Positions 43,835-53,545 of a stretch of DNA of 64,000 nt are shown in pieces (the first letter of the stretch is position 1; every line of letters starts with the position of its first letter). A model generated the notes under the pieces. The model was not told the origin of the DNA, did not search any database, and saw only the letters and a list, made by a program, of their open reading frames with translations. Source of the stretch: Pteria penguin (lineage: Eukaryota; Mollusca; Bivalvia; Pterioida; Pteriidae); assembly GCA_035048485.1 (NCBI GenBank), contig CM068581.1:58820393-58884392 (forward strand), given 5' to 3'. Position numbers and translations under genes: made by a program.

Positions 43835-43844
43835 AGACGGGGAG
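43835..43844 (+). other. Polypurine tract of the BEL/Pao element
   Basis: AGACGGGGAG is a purine-rich run immediately before the TGTGATG that starts the LTR. In LTR elements such a tract primes plus-strand DNA synthesis. Its place, just after pol and abutting a TGT, supports the LTR start chosen here. Confidence 0.7.
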
Positions 43845-44763
43845 TGTGATGTATTATGTACGAAATGTTTTTGTACGAGTTGTCTCTATTAATAAGAAGA
43901 GTTATCTTTCCTGTTTTTGTGTATCAGACGACAAGTGAATTCTTCCATGTTGTATTTTTGAAACCCATCATATCTATGAAAAATCACAGTGTAAGTTTAC
44001 ATTTGTTTATTTCATGTTATTTGTATAAGTTATACCAAGTGAGTATAAGTTTCTTTAGTCATGTTTGTATGGAAATATGCCTGTCTTATATTTTTATGTG
44101 TGCAAATATTCTACATTGATGTGTTTATATATTTTGAGTACATTGACATTTATGCATTATGATGATTTATTCCTTGGTAAGGATGTATTCATGTAATAAG
44201 AGTATTTTGTGATCTACATTATGTAATTGTTACTAGTATTCCCATCATTTATGTAACATAAGTCATCTAGTATATTGTTCTGTCAGCCTGTCAACCAGGT
44301 CAAGGTCCTTCGGTCATGTCAAGGTCTGTTTACATATATGTAGGTGCATACTCACTGAGATTATTATTTTCATCATGTTATTTCTCATATATTATAAGGG
44401 TATACTCCTATTCATACATGTACTTTGTATTATTCATGTTGATTTTCATGTGTCTGCACAAGTACATTGTTATTATAGTGTTATAAATATAGTATGGCCA
44501 TATGGAACACTATTCATGCCATAATTCTGCTGTAATTTATTTAGTACTAGTAATGTCAGATAACATTTACTTATGATGCTTTGTGTTTCTTACAGCCTTT
44601 TACCACGCACGGACACACACACTTCATGCCTGTACAGTGTACACGATACAGTTATAAGCTTTGTATTCTCCCACACATGCTTATGTACCTGTAAAATGGT
44701 TAGCTGCCTGTCGGAATAAAGTATTGGACTTCAGCCTGGCTTTACAATTTTTTATTGGTGACA
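43845..44763 (+). repeat. 3' LTR of the BEL/Pao element (~919 bp)
   Basis: The LTR begins TGTGATGTATTATG after the polypurine tract and ends TTATTGGTGACA, giving the expected TGT..ACA termini. An AATAAA polyadenylation signal lies at 44,715-44,720, about 45 bp before the end. The right end is set by the next element: from 44,764 the sequence matches the 3' tail of a reversed LINE. The 5' LTR is not in the window, so the borders cannot be confirmed by LTR-LTR alignment. An 87-codon open frame at 43,856-44,119 lies inside the LTR and looks fortuitous. Confidence 0.7.
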
Positions 44764-45595
44764 GAGCAAATGCAAATACAGCATATAGATATACATATAA
44801 AATCAACATAAATAATATAACAAGGTTAAATCAGTGTCATGATAAATTAATCACAGTTGCAATAATTTCATAATAGAGTATTTCTTAAATCAAAAGCTTT
44901 CTTGATATATTTTCCAGTTTTGCATAATTCACTTGTGTTAGAAGAACATAATAGTTGAACAAGTTTAAAGACAGAGGGTCGTTTGTAGTAATAAGGTTTC
45001 AGAAAAGTTTTCCTCAAATTACTATATGCGGGACATTTAAGCATAAAGTGGAACTCGTCTTCCACATCAGACTTACAAATAAAACAAATACGTCTTTCAA
45101 TTTTTCGAGATATTCTTTCAATGATACATTATCAACAATATGCCTATACAAAAAACACAGTGGCGGATTTCGAGGGGGGGGGGGGTTCGGGGGGCCACAT
45201 ATTTACTAGTAAAAATCCAGATTTTGCACCAAAAATGGCCGAGAAGTTTCGCTAATACACATGTGCCCCCCCCCCCCTTTTTCGGAAAACCTGGATCCGC
45301 CACTGAAACATTTTGAAGAAGAGTTTATATCAGCAATTATGGTCTGTTTATAAATATCCATGAGACGCATTTTTACAATAGATAAAATGTCTGGCTCTTT
45401 TAAAGTAAAATAATTCCAGAATATATCATTCAAACCAATTTCAGACAATATGTTCTGTACATTTGATAGTCAGTTTCTACAATTCGCTTTCTCAGTAAAT
45501 TCTGAATACAAATAATTCAAACAAGTTTTCAAAATACAATGCGCAACACATCCGAATATTTTTTCTTACATATCAAAAATTTACATCTTCTATTT
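44764..45595 (-). mobile_element. 5'-truncated LINE fragment (3' end only), same family as the one at 54-56 kb
   Basis: Read on the minus strand, 44,868-45,065 encodes EDEFHFMLKCPAYSNLRKTF and the following C-terminus, very close to the end of the LINE reverse-transcriptase protein at 54,292-55,917. The sequence upstream (higher coordinates) aligns with the preceding region (NILSEIGLNDI, DINSSSKC) out to about 45,595, where similarity becomes weak. An in-frame TGA replaces a tryptophan codon near 45,467. The 3' tail (CCTTGTTATATTATTTATG, then GCTGTATTTGC) resembles the tail of the other copy. The fragment is split by a MITE at 45,158-45,305. Confidence 0.85.
45158..45305. mobile_element. 148-bp MITE inserted in the LINE fragment
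   Basis: The termini are CAGTGGCGGAT and its exact inverse ATCCGCCACTG, and internal G-run and C-run arms extend the inverted symmetry. It is flanked by AAACA on both sides (45,153-45,157 and 45,306-45,310). Removing the element and one AAACA restores the LINE reading frame through SSKCFLYRH, which matches SSKCHLYKH in the related copy at 54-56 kb. The insertion boundaries are thus supported by an independent copy. The 148-bp length and lack of a coding frame make it non-autonomous. The CAGTGGCGGAT end is reminiscent of hAT-like MITEs, but a 5-bp duplication is not typical of hAT, so I leave the superfamily open. Confidence 0.85.
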
Positions 45596-46440
45596 TTTTC
45601 CATACAGTACCTGTACAGGTAAAAACGGTAGACTATAATTCAGCTTGGGTGTTTTTATTTCGTAGCTATTGTAAAGTATGTTGTAGTGTGTTTAGGTATA
45701 ATTTAGTTACTAAATGACCTGTAATTAAATGTTATGAAATATTCATCCATCATCCTCGGCTCTACAGGTGTCCGACACCCTTTGCAACACGTGTGTGTGC
45801 ACGTACATCTGCACGCTTATGATACGGGTTTTTTTCTAGATCTATAATATACTGTTTGGTGATCAATACGCTTACATGGAAATATTTCTTTTAATGTGTT
45901 TAAGTTTTCTCATTTATTGATTTAAATAAAACGTATAAACTGGCAGATTTCACGGTACTGGCAAATTTCACGACCCCCGCGTGAAATTTGCCAGACTTCC
46001 GGTTTGACTGGCAGATTTCACGGACTGGCGGATTTCACGCTACAGCGGTTACGATCGCGACACCTATCGGTAAAGGGCAGATAACTATTGAGTAACTGCA
46101 CAATAGAATGGTCTATAGTGCCAACTCGTAGTAATGAGCATTATACAAGTTTTCTGGTATTGGGACCCATGAAAACGGTATACTGTGGTTCCTGGCTACA
46201 GACAATACCACGGCAGTGAAGGAGAGTTACTTTCAGATGAGATATAGGTCTTCATTTCAGACTATTGTTTAGATCAAAATTACACAAATCTAAGAGTACA
46301 GAAAAAAATATAAACTTGTAATATATATTAAAGTACATAAATAATTCTAGCACCAGTTTAAATTTGAAAAAGTTGAAGTGATAATGAATTTCCTTTACCA
46401 GTAATTTCACAATAAACAAGCATTCTGAAAGTATTGCTTA
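45596..46440. other. Intergenic stretch with a small repeat cluster
   Basis: No coding sequence is recognised. It holds a 14-bp perfect palindrome, TACCTGTACAGGTA, at 45,609-45,622, and the CTGGC..TTTCACG cluster annotated separately. The remainder is AT-rich single-copy-looking sequence. Confidence 0.5.
45940..46039. repeat. Cluster of five CTGGCRRATTTCACG repeats, one inverted
   Basis: Direct copies of CTGGC[AG][AG]ATTTCACG start at 45,940, 45,958, 46,008 and 46,025. An inverted copy, CGTGAAATTTGCCAG, spans 45,980-45,994. The copy at 45,958-45,972 and the inverted one form a perfect 15-bp stem with a 7-base loop (ACCCCCG). The pairs are spaced 18 and 17 bp apart. I do not recognise the motif. 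Confidence 0.85.
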
Positions 46441-47345
46441 AGCAATACTAAGTCCCCTACCGCCAAATGGAAAACTAAGACCCCCAAAACACACACAAAC
46501 ACACACTCACACAACATACTGTCTTTCAGGCTGTCAGCAAGTTAAGTATTTGATCACAACCTTTGATGATGATGAAAACTAGAACTGTCTCGAACTTGAT
46601 CTGTAACTCATAGTGGTATACTCACACACCAAAAATTGGATGAATATCTACAAACGTTTAGAAAAAAGTCCGGAAAACTGCTATTTTAATGAAATTTTCT
46701 AATTCCAAGGGTCGTAATTCCGTAAAAAATCAGTGGACCGACACGGAACTCGAACTTCATCTGTGACTCATGGTGGTAGACTCACACACCAAAAATTGGA
46801 TGAATATCTACAAGCATTTCGAAAAAAAGTCCGGAAAACTGCTATTTTAAAGATATTCTCTAATTCCAAGGGCCGTAATTCCGTCAAAAATCAGTGGACC
46901 GTAACAAAACTCGTGCTTGATCTGTAACTCATGGTGGTATACTCACACATCAAAAATTGGATGAATATCTACAAGCGTTTAGAAAAAAAGTCCGGAAAAC
47001 TGCTATTTTAAAGAAATTTTCTAATTCCAAGGGCCGTAATTCCGTAAAAAATCAGTGGACCGACACAGAACTCGAACCTGATCTGTGACTCATGGTGGTA
47101 GACTCACACACCAAAAATTGGATGAATATCTACAAGCATTTAGAAAAAAGTTCGGAAAACTGCCATTTTAAAGAAATTCTCTAATTCCAAGGGCCGTAAT
47201 TCCGTCAAAAATCAGTGGACCGTAACGAAACTCGAACTTGATCTGTAACTCATGGTGGTATACTCACACACCAAAAATTGGATAAATATCTACAAGCGTT
47301 TAGAAAAAAGTCCGGAAACGTGAGTGTGACTGACAGACTGACGGA
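46441..47345. repeat. Tandem repeat, ~160-bp unit, about five copies
   Basis: CTCA[TC][AG]GTGGTA[TG]ACTCACAC recurs near 46,607, 46,767, 46,928, 47,088 and 47,249, a period of 160-161 bp. Each unit also contains CCAAAAATTGGATGAATATC and GGGCCGTAATTCCGT. The array is preceded by a short CA-rich stretch (46,487-46,520). It ends in GACAGAC-type sequence at 47,326-47,366. The 'GGCCGTAATTCCGT' phrase resembles interspersed repeats I associate with bivalves. Short open frames here are by-products. Confidence 0.9.
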
Positions 47346-47389
47346 TTGACAGACAGACGGTCGGAGTGCAAACCTATAGTCCCCTTCGG

Positions 47390-48236
47390 CTTAAGGCCCA
47401 TAACTCTGTACCGACAAAGCTGGGGATATATTCAAAATCAAAAGGCATCTTCTTTTATTTTATCAGACTGGAGTATCTGTATAAGTTTTGCGAAAACCCA
47501 TTCATGAATACTCAAGTTATTGTGTCACATAGAAACTGCCATTATTCTATCCATGAAAAAAAATCATAGTTCCATAACAACAAAACGTTTTTCAAAATCA
47601 AAAGGGCTCTTTCTCTACATTATTTGAGCATTCTGTATAAATTTCATGAAAAACCTCTATGTTTACTTAAGTTATCACGTTCCATAGATTGATTGATTGA
47701 TTGATTGGTTTTTTTAACGTCACACCACGAATATTTCACGTATATGGCGACGGCATCTGCCTGATGCGGGGCATACAGATTCTTACCTTTGCAACGGACC
47801 CACCCGAAGCAGTGAGGGATCTTTAACGTGTCATGCATACCACGTCACGGGGCCTCGGTTTTTACTGTCTCATCCGAAAGACAGAACACCGGCATGTCCA
47901 GAGCGGGACTCGAACCCCGGCCTCCCGATCAGGAGTCCAGTACAATACCACTAGGCCACACCGGCTTACGTTCCATAGAAACTGCCATTAAAATTATTTC
48001 TGACATTGATAAAAATCAAAATCAATGTCTGAAATCAAAGTCCTATAACTCTGTAATGACAAGGTGGATTTTTTCGAAATCGAAACAGCTCTTTCTGTAT
48101 ATCATTTAAGCATTCTGTACCAGTTTCAAGGGAAACCAATGACATTTACTAAAGTTACCATGTCCCATAACAGACAGACAGAAGGACGAAGAGACAGACA
48201 GAGAAAGCGATACCATTATATGTCCCGTCTATGACG
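47390..48236. repeat. Interspersed repeat, ~3 degenerate tandem units, interrupted by a SINE
   Basis: Units share CATAACTCTGT, a TTTTCRAAATCRAAA block, CATTCTGTA and CCATAGAAACTGCCATT. They begin near 47,397, 47,567 and 48,043. The second unit is split at TTCCATAGA by the SINE at 47,689-47,967. It ends in GACAGACAGA-type sequence around 48,170-48,200 and CCCGTCTATGACGGG. No gene is present. Confidence 0.75.
47689..47967 (-). mobile_element. tRNA-derived SINE with intact TSD
   Basis: On the minus strand the element begins GCCGGTGTGGCCTAGTGG, containing a perfect RNA polymerase III A box (TGGCCTAGTGG), then a B box (GGTTCGAGTCC). A conserved-looking body follows (GTTAAAGATCCCTCACTGC), and the tail is (ATCA)n at the 47,689 end. 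It is flanked by the 12-bp duplication ACGTTCCATAGA at 47,677-47,688 and 47,968-47,979. The head is tRNA-like but lacks a proper acceptor stem closure, so it is not a tRNA gene. It is mobilised in trans by LINE machinery. A clean duplication and intact promoter boxes point to a young copy. Confidence 0.93.
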
Positions 48237-48506
48237 GGTGCATAAAAATGGAAAGTCACACACAACAGAGTAAAGATTCTGGTGTAATTCTACCTGCTGT
48301 ATTACACATCTTAGTATAAAATCCCAGTGGTTTGTGTAAATTCTAAATTTACACCTGGAAGAGGACAATGGAGTGCTGCATAAAAATTCCTCAACACCAG
48401 CTGGACTGTGCAGTAAGAACATAAATTTTACCCAGAATGTTTTTTCGATAATATCCTTATACTTATCTATGGCTAAATAACACTGCACTTAGGAATATAA
48501 GTAATC
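48237..48506. other. Stretch downstream of the host gene
   Basis: AT-rich sequence with no recognised coding region or repeat. A 90-codon minus-strand frame here (48,216-48,488) has no family features, and lies downstream of the presumed polyadenylation site of the host gene. Confidence 0.5.
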
Positions 48507-48512
48507 TTTATT
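48507..48512 (-). terminator. Candidate polyadenylation signal of the host gene
   Basis: TTTATT on the plus strand reads AATAAA on the minus strand, 21 bases after the stop codon at 48,534-48,536. It is the nearest canonical signal. It would give a very short 3' untranslated region, so a further downstream signal is possible. Confidence 0.5.
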
Positions 48513-48533
48513 AATGTACTCAGACAAAGTTGA

Positions 48534-49151
48534 TCAAAAACCTGATACAAACTTTCTCTTATTCCTGTCTTTTTTAGATGATACAAATTTATTGTACTCT
48601 AAACTATTTTTAGTGGGACTTCGTAAGAGACAGAAATCATCAGTGTTATCCAGGTCTTCTCCATGTAATTCAGATTCTGTGTTGCTTTTACTTGAAGTAG
48701 GAGTATTTTTAATAGCTTCAACTTTATTTGTTCTATATTTAGTCATTTTGGATGGAATTGATCTGAAACCATCTGAGGTGTGAGATGAAATACTTGTATC
48801 TGATATACAACTGATGAAGCTTGATACAGAAGAATGTCTGCGTCTCTTATTTGAAGGTTTTTCGGAATCTTTGGTATATACAGCTGATGTCTCTGTACTC
48901 CCATAACTCTGAGATGATTGGTCAAGTTTTCTTAATGTAAAAGTGTCATTTCTTGTCATCAACATATCACTTTGATTAATAGAGTATGTATCATCTGAAC
49001 TCGGAGGCAATGAGCAACTTGGTGAATTTAAGGTATTCTCTTCAGATCCATTCCTGTCTGAATGACGAGAAAACGTTCCTTCATTTTGTAAAATGTTTGT
49101 AAGTTTCTTTCTCTGAAAACATTTCTTCTTTCTGTCTATAAGTTCTGTATC
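48534..49151 (-). CDS. Last coding exon of an unidentified host gene (Ser-rich, basic C-terminus)
   Basis: The exon opens after a TTTATAG acceptor (AG at 49,153-49,152) in phase 0 with DTELIDRKKKCFQRKK and runs 205 codons to a TGA at 48,534-48,536. It is longer than the frame counted from the first ATG (49,010), because translation enters through splicing. The protein is hydrophilic and low in complexity. It is rich in Ser, Thr, Asp and Lys, and has the basic runs RKKKCFQRKK and NKRRRH (possible nuclear localisation signals) and a basic end, KKDRNKRKFVSGF. No catalytic or folded domain is visible. The same gene supplies the exons at 51,325-51,477 and 57,389-57,600. A nuclear adaptor or DNA-associated protein is a guess from composition only. 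I do not recognise the gene. Confidence 0.65.
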   Translation of the reverse strand, partial: DTELIDRKKKCFQRKKLTNILQNEGTFSRHSDRNGSEENTLNSPSCSLPPSSDDTYSINQSDMLMTRNDTFTLRKLDQSSQSYGSTETSAVYTKDSEKPSNKRRRHSSVSSFISCISDTSISSHTSDGFRSIPSKMTKYRTNKVEAIKNTPTSSKSNTESELHGEDLDNTDDFCLLRSPTKNSLEYNKFVSSKKDRNKRKFVSGF

Positions 49152-49315
49152 CTATAAATGGATATGAAAATAGCATAAAGAAAAACAGAAATACATTTCG
49201 TTTTTTTTTAATTCTCACACAAACTGTCTTCAGTTTTCTTTCAAAAATAATTAGAGGACCTCTGCAATGTGGATCTAAATCCTTTCTGTATTAAATTCAA
49301 AACATAGATGAAAAT
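49152..49315. other. Start of the last intron (3' part)
   Basis: AT-rich intron sequence with T-runs. There is no repeat or coding signal apart from the acceptor used by the exon ending at 49,151. Confidence 0.5.
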
Positions 49316-49570
49316 GTAATTGACTGACTGTCAGATCACACTCCAGGTATACAGTGACAGCATCTATCTGATGCATGGCATAGATATTTACCGGTATATC
49401 TTTGCAACGGACATTCCCATAGCAGTAAGGGATCTTTTACATGCTACTTCTGTGGTGACAATGGACTGTCTTATCCAAAAGACAAAACACCTGTGTACCT
49501 ATAATGGGAGTCAAACCCAGGACCTCTCCGTCATGAACTGAACACCACTCCCACTGAGCCACACCAGGTT
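49316..49570 (-). mobile_element. Older tRNA-derived SINE, same family as 47,689-47,967
   Basis: Read on the minus strand it starts with a tRNA-like head, with A box TGGCTCAGTGG and B box GGTTTGACTCC. It then shares body phrases with the other copy (AAGATCCCTTACTGC, CCGTTGCAAAG). ATGAAAAT at 49,308-49,315 and 49,571-49,578 is the likely target duplication. Divergence from the other copy is clear, so it is older. It lies in the last intron of the host gene. Confidence 0.85.
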
Positions 49571-49995
49571 ATGAAAATATGCAATATACTTTACAAGTCT
49601 AACCTATGAACATTTACAAAATCTTCACATTATACATTAATAGTTTGGTAAACTTTGTACATGTACTCTAATGAAAATAAAAGTAATATACATATATTTG
49701 TTATCTGAAATAACATCATAGCAAATCTAATTGCAAAAGTAAGTAAATACAAATCCATGAATTTTTTTTTATTAATTTATCTTTAACTGTGGCTTATGCT
49801 GAAATAATAGTAATAATACACTAGAACTGTCCTAAACCAACCCCCCCCCTTGCGGCAACAAAATTCAAAATAGGGCATAGAACTATATATATGACCAATA
49901 TTTAAGTTTTGGAGATGAAAGTGAAGGTCAAGGGGGTTGTGTAAATTCTTCTTGTATCAGCGTACAGGACTTGTCATACAGAATACACACATGTA
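49571..49995. other. Intronic sequence leading into a tandem repeat
   Basis: AT-rich sequence without a gene. CCAACCCCCCCCCTTGCGG near 49,839 mirrors the C-run and GCGGGGG found at the far end of the adjacent repeat (50,959-51,000). This suggests the whole of 49,825-51,005 is one interspersed element. Confidence 0.45.
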
Positions 49996-51005
49996 AAATA
50001 GACTCCCTATCTCTCTATGTCTATATTTTACCGTCAAAGTTAAAGTTTTTCCAAAATAAGTCAAATGTCAAGGCCAAGGTCACAAGGTCAAAATGCTGGT
50101 ACTGACTGAAAGGTCTTGCCTCAAGGAATACAAATATATAGTATGAAGGTCCCATCTCTTTTCTTAAGTTATGACTAATTGTAAAATTTTTGAAAAGTAG
50201 GTCAAACATCGAGACCAAGGTAACAAAGCCAAAAATGTTGATACTGACAGAAAGGTCTTGCCACAAGAAATACACATGTGTAGTATGAAGGTCCCATCTC
50301 TTTTCTTTCAAAAGTTATGGCTAAGGTTAAAGTTTTTAAAAGGTAAGTCAAATGTCAATGCCAAGGTCACAAGGTCAAAAATTTTGGTACCAAAAGAAAG
50401 GTCTTGCCATAAGGAATATACATGTGTAGTATGAATACCCAGTCTCTTTTGGTTCAAAAGTTATGGCTAAGGTTAAAGTTTTTAAAAAGTAGGTCAAATG
50501 TCAAGGCCAAGGTCACAAGGTCAAAAATTTTGGTACCAAAAGAAAGATCTTGCCACAAAGAATATACATGTGTAGTATGAATACCCAGTCTCTTTTGGTT
50601 CAAAATTTATAGCAAAGGTTAAAGTTTTTAAAAAGTAGGTCAAATGTCAAGGCCAAGGTCACGACATCAAAAATTTTGGTACCAAAAGAAAGGTCTTGCC
50701 ACAAGGAATATACATGTGTAGTATGAATACCCAGTCTCTTTAGGTTCAAAAGTTATTGCTAAGGTTAAAGTTTTTAAAAAGTAGGTCAAATGCCAAAGCC
50801 AAGGTCACAAGCTCAAAAATTTTGGTACCAAAAGAAGGGTCTTGCCACAAGGAATATACATGTAAAGTATGAATACCCAGTCTCTTTTGGTTCAAAAGTT
50901 ATGGTCAAGGTTAAAGTCTTCTGGACAGACAGACAGATGAACAAGGTGATTCCTATATACCCCCCCCCCCCAAAAAAAAAAAAACTTCGTTTGCGGGGGT
51001 ATAAT
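49996..51005. repeat. Tandem repeat, ~146-bp unit, six to seven copies
   Basis: GGTCTTGCC[AT][CT]AAGRAAT recurs near 50,111, 50,257, 50,400, 50,547, 50,693 and 50,838. Each unit also carries AAGTTATGGCTAAGG, GTAGGTCAAATGTCAAGGCC and AAGGTCACAAGGTCA. The last four are most alike. The array ends in a CAGACAGACAGA stretch, a C-run joined to an A-run (50,959-50,983) and GCGGGGGTATAAT. This resembles a widespread bivalve repeat. The short frames through it carry no protein family. Confidence 0.92.
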
Positions 51006-51324
51006 GAAAACATACAATAAAGTACCTTAAGAAAATAGTTTTACAGAGAATGTGACATCAATTATGCCAATACACAAGATTGCAAATACTAAATCGGTTC
51101 ATGTTTTGTATTTTAGTCACCTACCAAATTTATTGTTCTAAACTTGGGCAAATTTTCTGGAGAACAAAAGAATTGTGTGCAAAAAAGCACAAGTCAAAAC
51201 AATCAGTCAGTAATCATGATCTTGCAAATTGCACAAACATAACGTGTTTGGATGATATACTTCCATGATAAATATTTTAGACTTTACTCATTTATCAATT
51301 TCCATGATTAATTTTTAGACTTAC

Positions 51325-51477
51325 CCGTTTAATAATAAGTTCCTGTAGATCGTAGTCTTCATCCCATAACTTAATGAGTATTTGACTGAATGCATCTGAG
51401 TGTGAGAGGTCCTCTGCTACAGGTTGAGTTGATTCAAGATCAGATAACTCTGGTTTAGCATATGAACGTGCAGGTAA
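51325..51477 (-). CDS. Middle exon of the unidentified host gene
   Basis: On the minus strand the acceptor TGTTTTAG precedes 51,477 and the donor GTAAGT follows 51,325. The 153-bp exon is exactly 51 codons in phase 0. It encodes LPARSYAKPELSDLESTQPV and continues with an acidic segment ending IKLWDEDYDLQELIIKR. Both borders are close to consensus, and the phase fits the exons on either side (57,389-57,600 ends in phase 0; 49,151 begins in phase 0). The Trp-Asp-Glu-Asp-Tyr segment looks helical and could be a short protein-interaction element. I do not recognise it. Confidence 0.65.
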
Positions 51478-52540
51478 CTAAAACAAACAAGGGCAAAATT
51501 AAATATATCCGCAATATACATATCATGTATTGGGTTAAAAATGTAAACACTTCTATTGTTACAATTTCAAGGTTTTAACACTGACAAGTTCCTAAATAAA
51601 CATAATATTGTACATGCTAAGAGAATTCTCATGAGTTTTGACATTTTTGAACCTCAATAACTCAGACTCTAACTGAATTTAATCCATATATAATTTTACT
51701 ACATGTATTTGTTTTACAACTACCTTAACAAAATCAGACTGACATGATGTCAAGACAATCAAAATATATGCCATATATGAACATTAACAGGCATCCCTTA
51801 TCGGTACAAAAGAAAAGAAATTTCCTTCACATAGCGGCGTGATAGCCCCGATACTTTTTGTGAAATAAAATGCACTAACAAATATATGAGTTTGGCCCTG
51901 ACATGTACAAAAATTCATCATAATCTGCTAGACTACAAAGAGGTCATTCAAACTGTTTTATCAAAATCTATTACATACTTTGTAAAATAACGAAAGGTGA
52001 TGCTATAAAATATTTAATGGTGTGAGCCTTAACTGGGTCTGTAGTGATTCAATCCAAATGAAATTAGACAAAGATCAACATAATCACTAGCTAGGGATAA
52101 AAATCACCTTGTACTTTGGAATGAAATGTAACTATAGCTGAAACTCGTTAAGTCAAAGTCAATGGGAAAAAAGCAGATATTTCGACTTCATTCCAGATAA
52201 ACATCAGCTGTTAATACAACCATTTTCAATCTTTCTTATTGATATATAAATATACATATATATGCATTTTATGTCTTTGTGATGCATCTATCTACTGACT
52301 AAATCTTAGCTAATATCAGTCACCTTAATGACAAGATTTTAATTGAAAATGTTACTACAGTTTACCTTAAAATTGAAAATTAAAAACTACCATCAGCTCT
52401 TTACGCTTTTAATTCATTTAATTATTTACAAGCTGAGTAGATGATTCCAACCTATAATCTGCTTTAAATAAAGATGTTTTAACTAATGAGATGACAATGT
52501 TATCCAATTACCTAATCATCTATAATTAAGGTGAAATGGC
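51478..52540. other. Intron sequence, nothing recognised
   Basis: AT-rich sequence inside the long intron between the 57.4-kb and 51.4-kb exons. I see no repeat family, conserved coding stretch or RNA gene. Confidence 0.5.
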
Positions 52541-52628
52541 TACACAGCCAAATAATCAGCCTTTACTGTAAACCCCACTGGGTGGGATAACTGGTGGTTT
52601 GCAACCCTTCTACCTTTATTGCTGGGTT

Positions 52629-52702
52629 TATTCCGGGAATGCCTACATTCTTTGATGTGCCGACAGACAGGTAAGAGAAGTTCTGTCGGCATTCCTGGAA
52701 TA
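52629..52702. repeat. Imperfect hairpin with TTCC-N-GGAA arms
   Basis: The left arm TATTCCGGGAATGCC (52,629-52,643) and GACAGA (52,662-52,667) pair with the right arm TCTGTCGG/CATTCCTGGAATA (52,682-52,702). An 18-bp segment (52,644-52,661) is extra in the left arm and one base in the stem mismatches. The inner part alone, TGCCGACAGA with TCTGTCGGCA, is a perfect 10-bp stem. A further copy of the outer arm lies inverted at 53,546-53,565. Confidence 0.75.
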
Positions 52703-52994
52703 GGCCATACTGCTAAAACAACAACATGCGGCAATTAACTGTATTACCGTAAAAAACACTCTTCCTCTTAATGCATGTGTTACTTATAAGAAATAAGGAA
52801 GAAATGATTAGTTTTACGCTTTAATATAACTATAATAAATATATGTACAATATAAATATAATAAGGAAAAGAGAATATTCAAAATATTATGATGCATATA
52901 AACAAAAGGCACTATATATTTATGGTGGATGATATACGGCATAAAGATATAAGTTGTAGTGAGCACTATATTGATAAGATAACAAATATAATAT

Positions 52995-53175
52995 TAACTG
53001 TCACTTTTTCACTATGAGTCATTTTCCCTATTTTCACTATTATCTACTATCTATTTCACAATTATTCACTACCAATTCCAAAATTATACACTATCAATTT
53101 CACAATTACTCATTATCCTAAATTTCACAATTATTCACTATAACTGACTACACTATTCACTATTAGTCACTGATA
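52995..53175. repeat. Degenerate CACTAT/TTCACAATTA tandem repeat
   Basis: Phrases such as TTTTCACTAT, TTCACAATTATTCACTA and TACACTATC recur at irregular 15-25-bp steps. It is a low-complexity minisatellite-like tract with no coding content. Confidence 0.6.
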
Positions 53176-53545
53176 AATTCACTCGAGATGTATGAAATGA
53201 GCTGCTGCATCTGCATAATCAAGCACGGTGATATCTTCGTTCTGTAACCTTGTCTTAATTACATGTATACTATATCTATTACCCAAGATGCAATCATCAT
53301 TTTACTGCAGTTATCAGCTTCTTGTAATTTTCCAAATATGTCATATACAGCTTGTATCGTTATCAATTAGTACAATTAAGATGATTATTACATCTATATT
53401 TGGTCTTTTATCATTCATATGAAATTAACGATTTTAAGTTAAAGTTACCATTGTGCACTCAATCTGACGGTTTAACAGATCATTTACGGTAACAAGTTTT
53501 ATATAAAGAAAATACATAATTAAAACGACACCTATTGTTCTCTGC
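53176..53545. other. Intron sequence between repeat fragments
   Basis: AT-rich with no recognised feature. A 64-codon open frame at 53,228-53,422 has no family likeness. Confidence 0.4.

Larger units (their letters stand above)
40349..44763 (+). mobile_element. BEL/Pao LTR retrotransposon, 5'-truncated
   Basis: The element begins directly at the satellite border and runs through pol, a polypurine tract and a 3' LTR. The 5' LTR, gag, protease and the start of pol are absent, so it is a 3' fragment of about 4.4 kb. Family assignment rests on the Pao-type reverse transcriptase with YVDD, the RNase H block followed by NPADH, a zinc-binding integrase N-terminus with CFTC, the PHSSHMGGAWERM integrase block, and the C-terminal domain that follows integrase in BEL/Pao elements (DUF5641). 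Two frame breaks and an internal stop make it non-autonomous. The low number of lesions suggests a fairly recent copy, or sequencing indels. Confidence 0.9.

Noticed and set aside
43856..44119. 87-residue frame after the BEL/Pao pol (possible env-like gene)
   Set aside because: It lies wholly in the LTR, starts 11 bases after the LTR start, and has no signal of an envelope protein.
40349..44763. Complete, active BEL/Pao element
   Set aside because: The 5' LTR, gag and protease are absent and pol has two frame breaks and a stop.
47900..47967. Functional tRNA gene (minus strand)
   Set aside because: The A and B boxes are perfect, but the segment continues into a SINE body with an (ATCA)n tail and target duplications, and the cloverleaf is not complete.
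47828..48109. 93-residue plus-strand frame
   Set aside because: It is the antisense of the SINE tRNA-like head plus repeat sequence.
52540..52734. 64-residue minus-strand frame
   Set aside because: It runs through the TATTCC hairpin and looks like repeat sequence without protein features.
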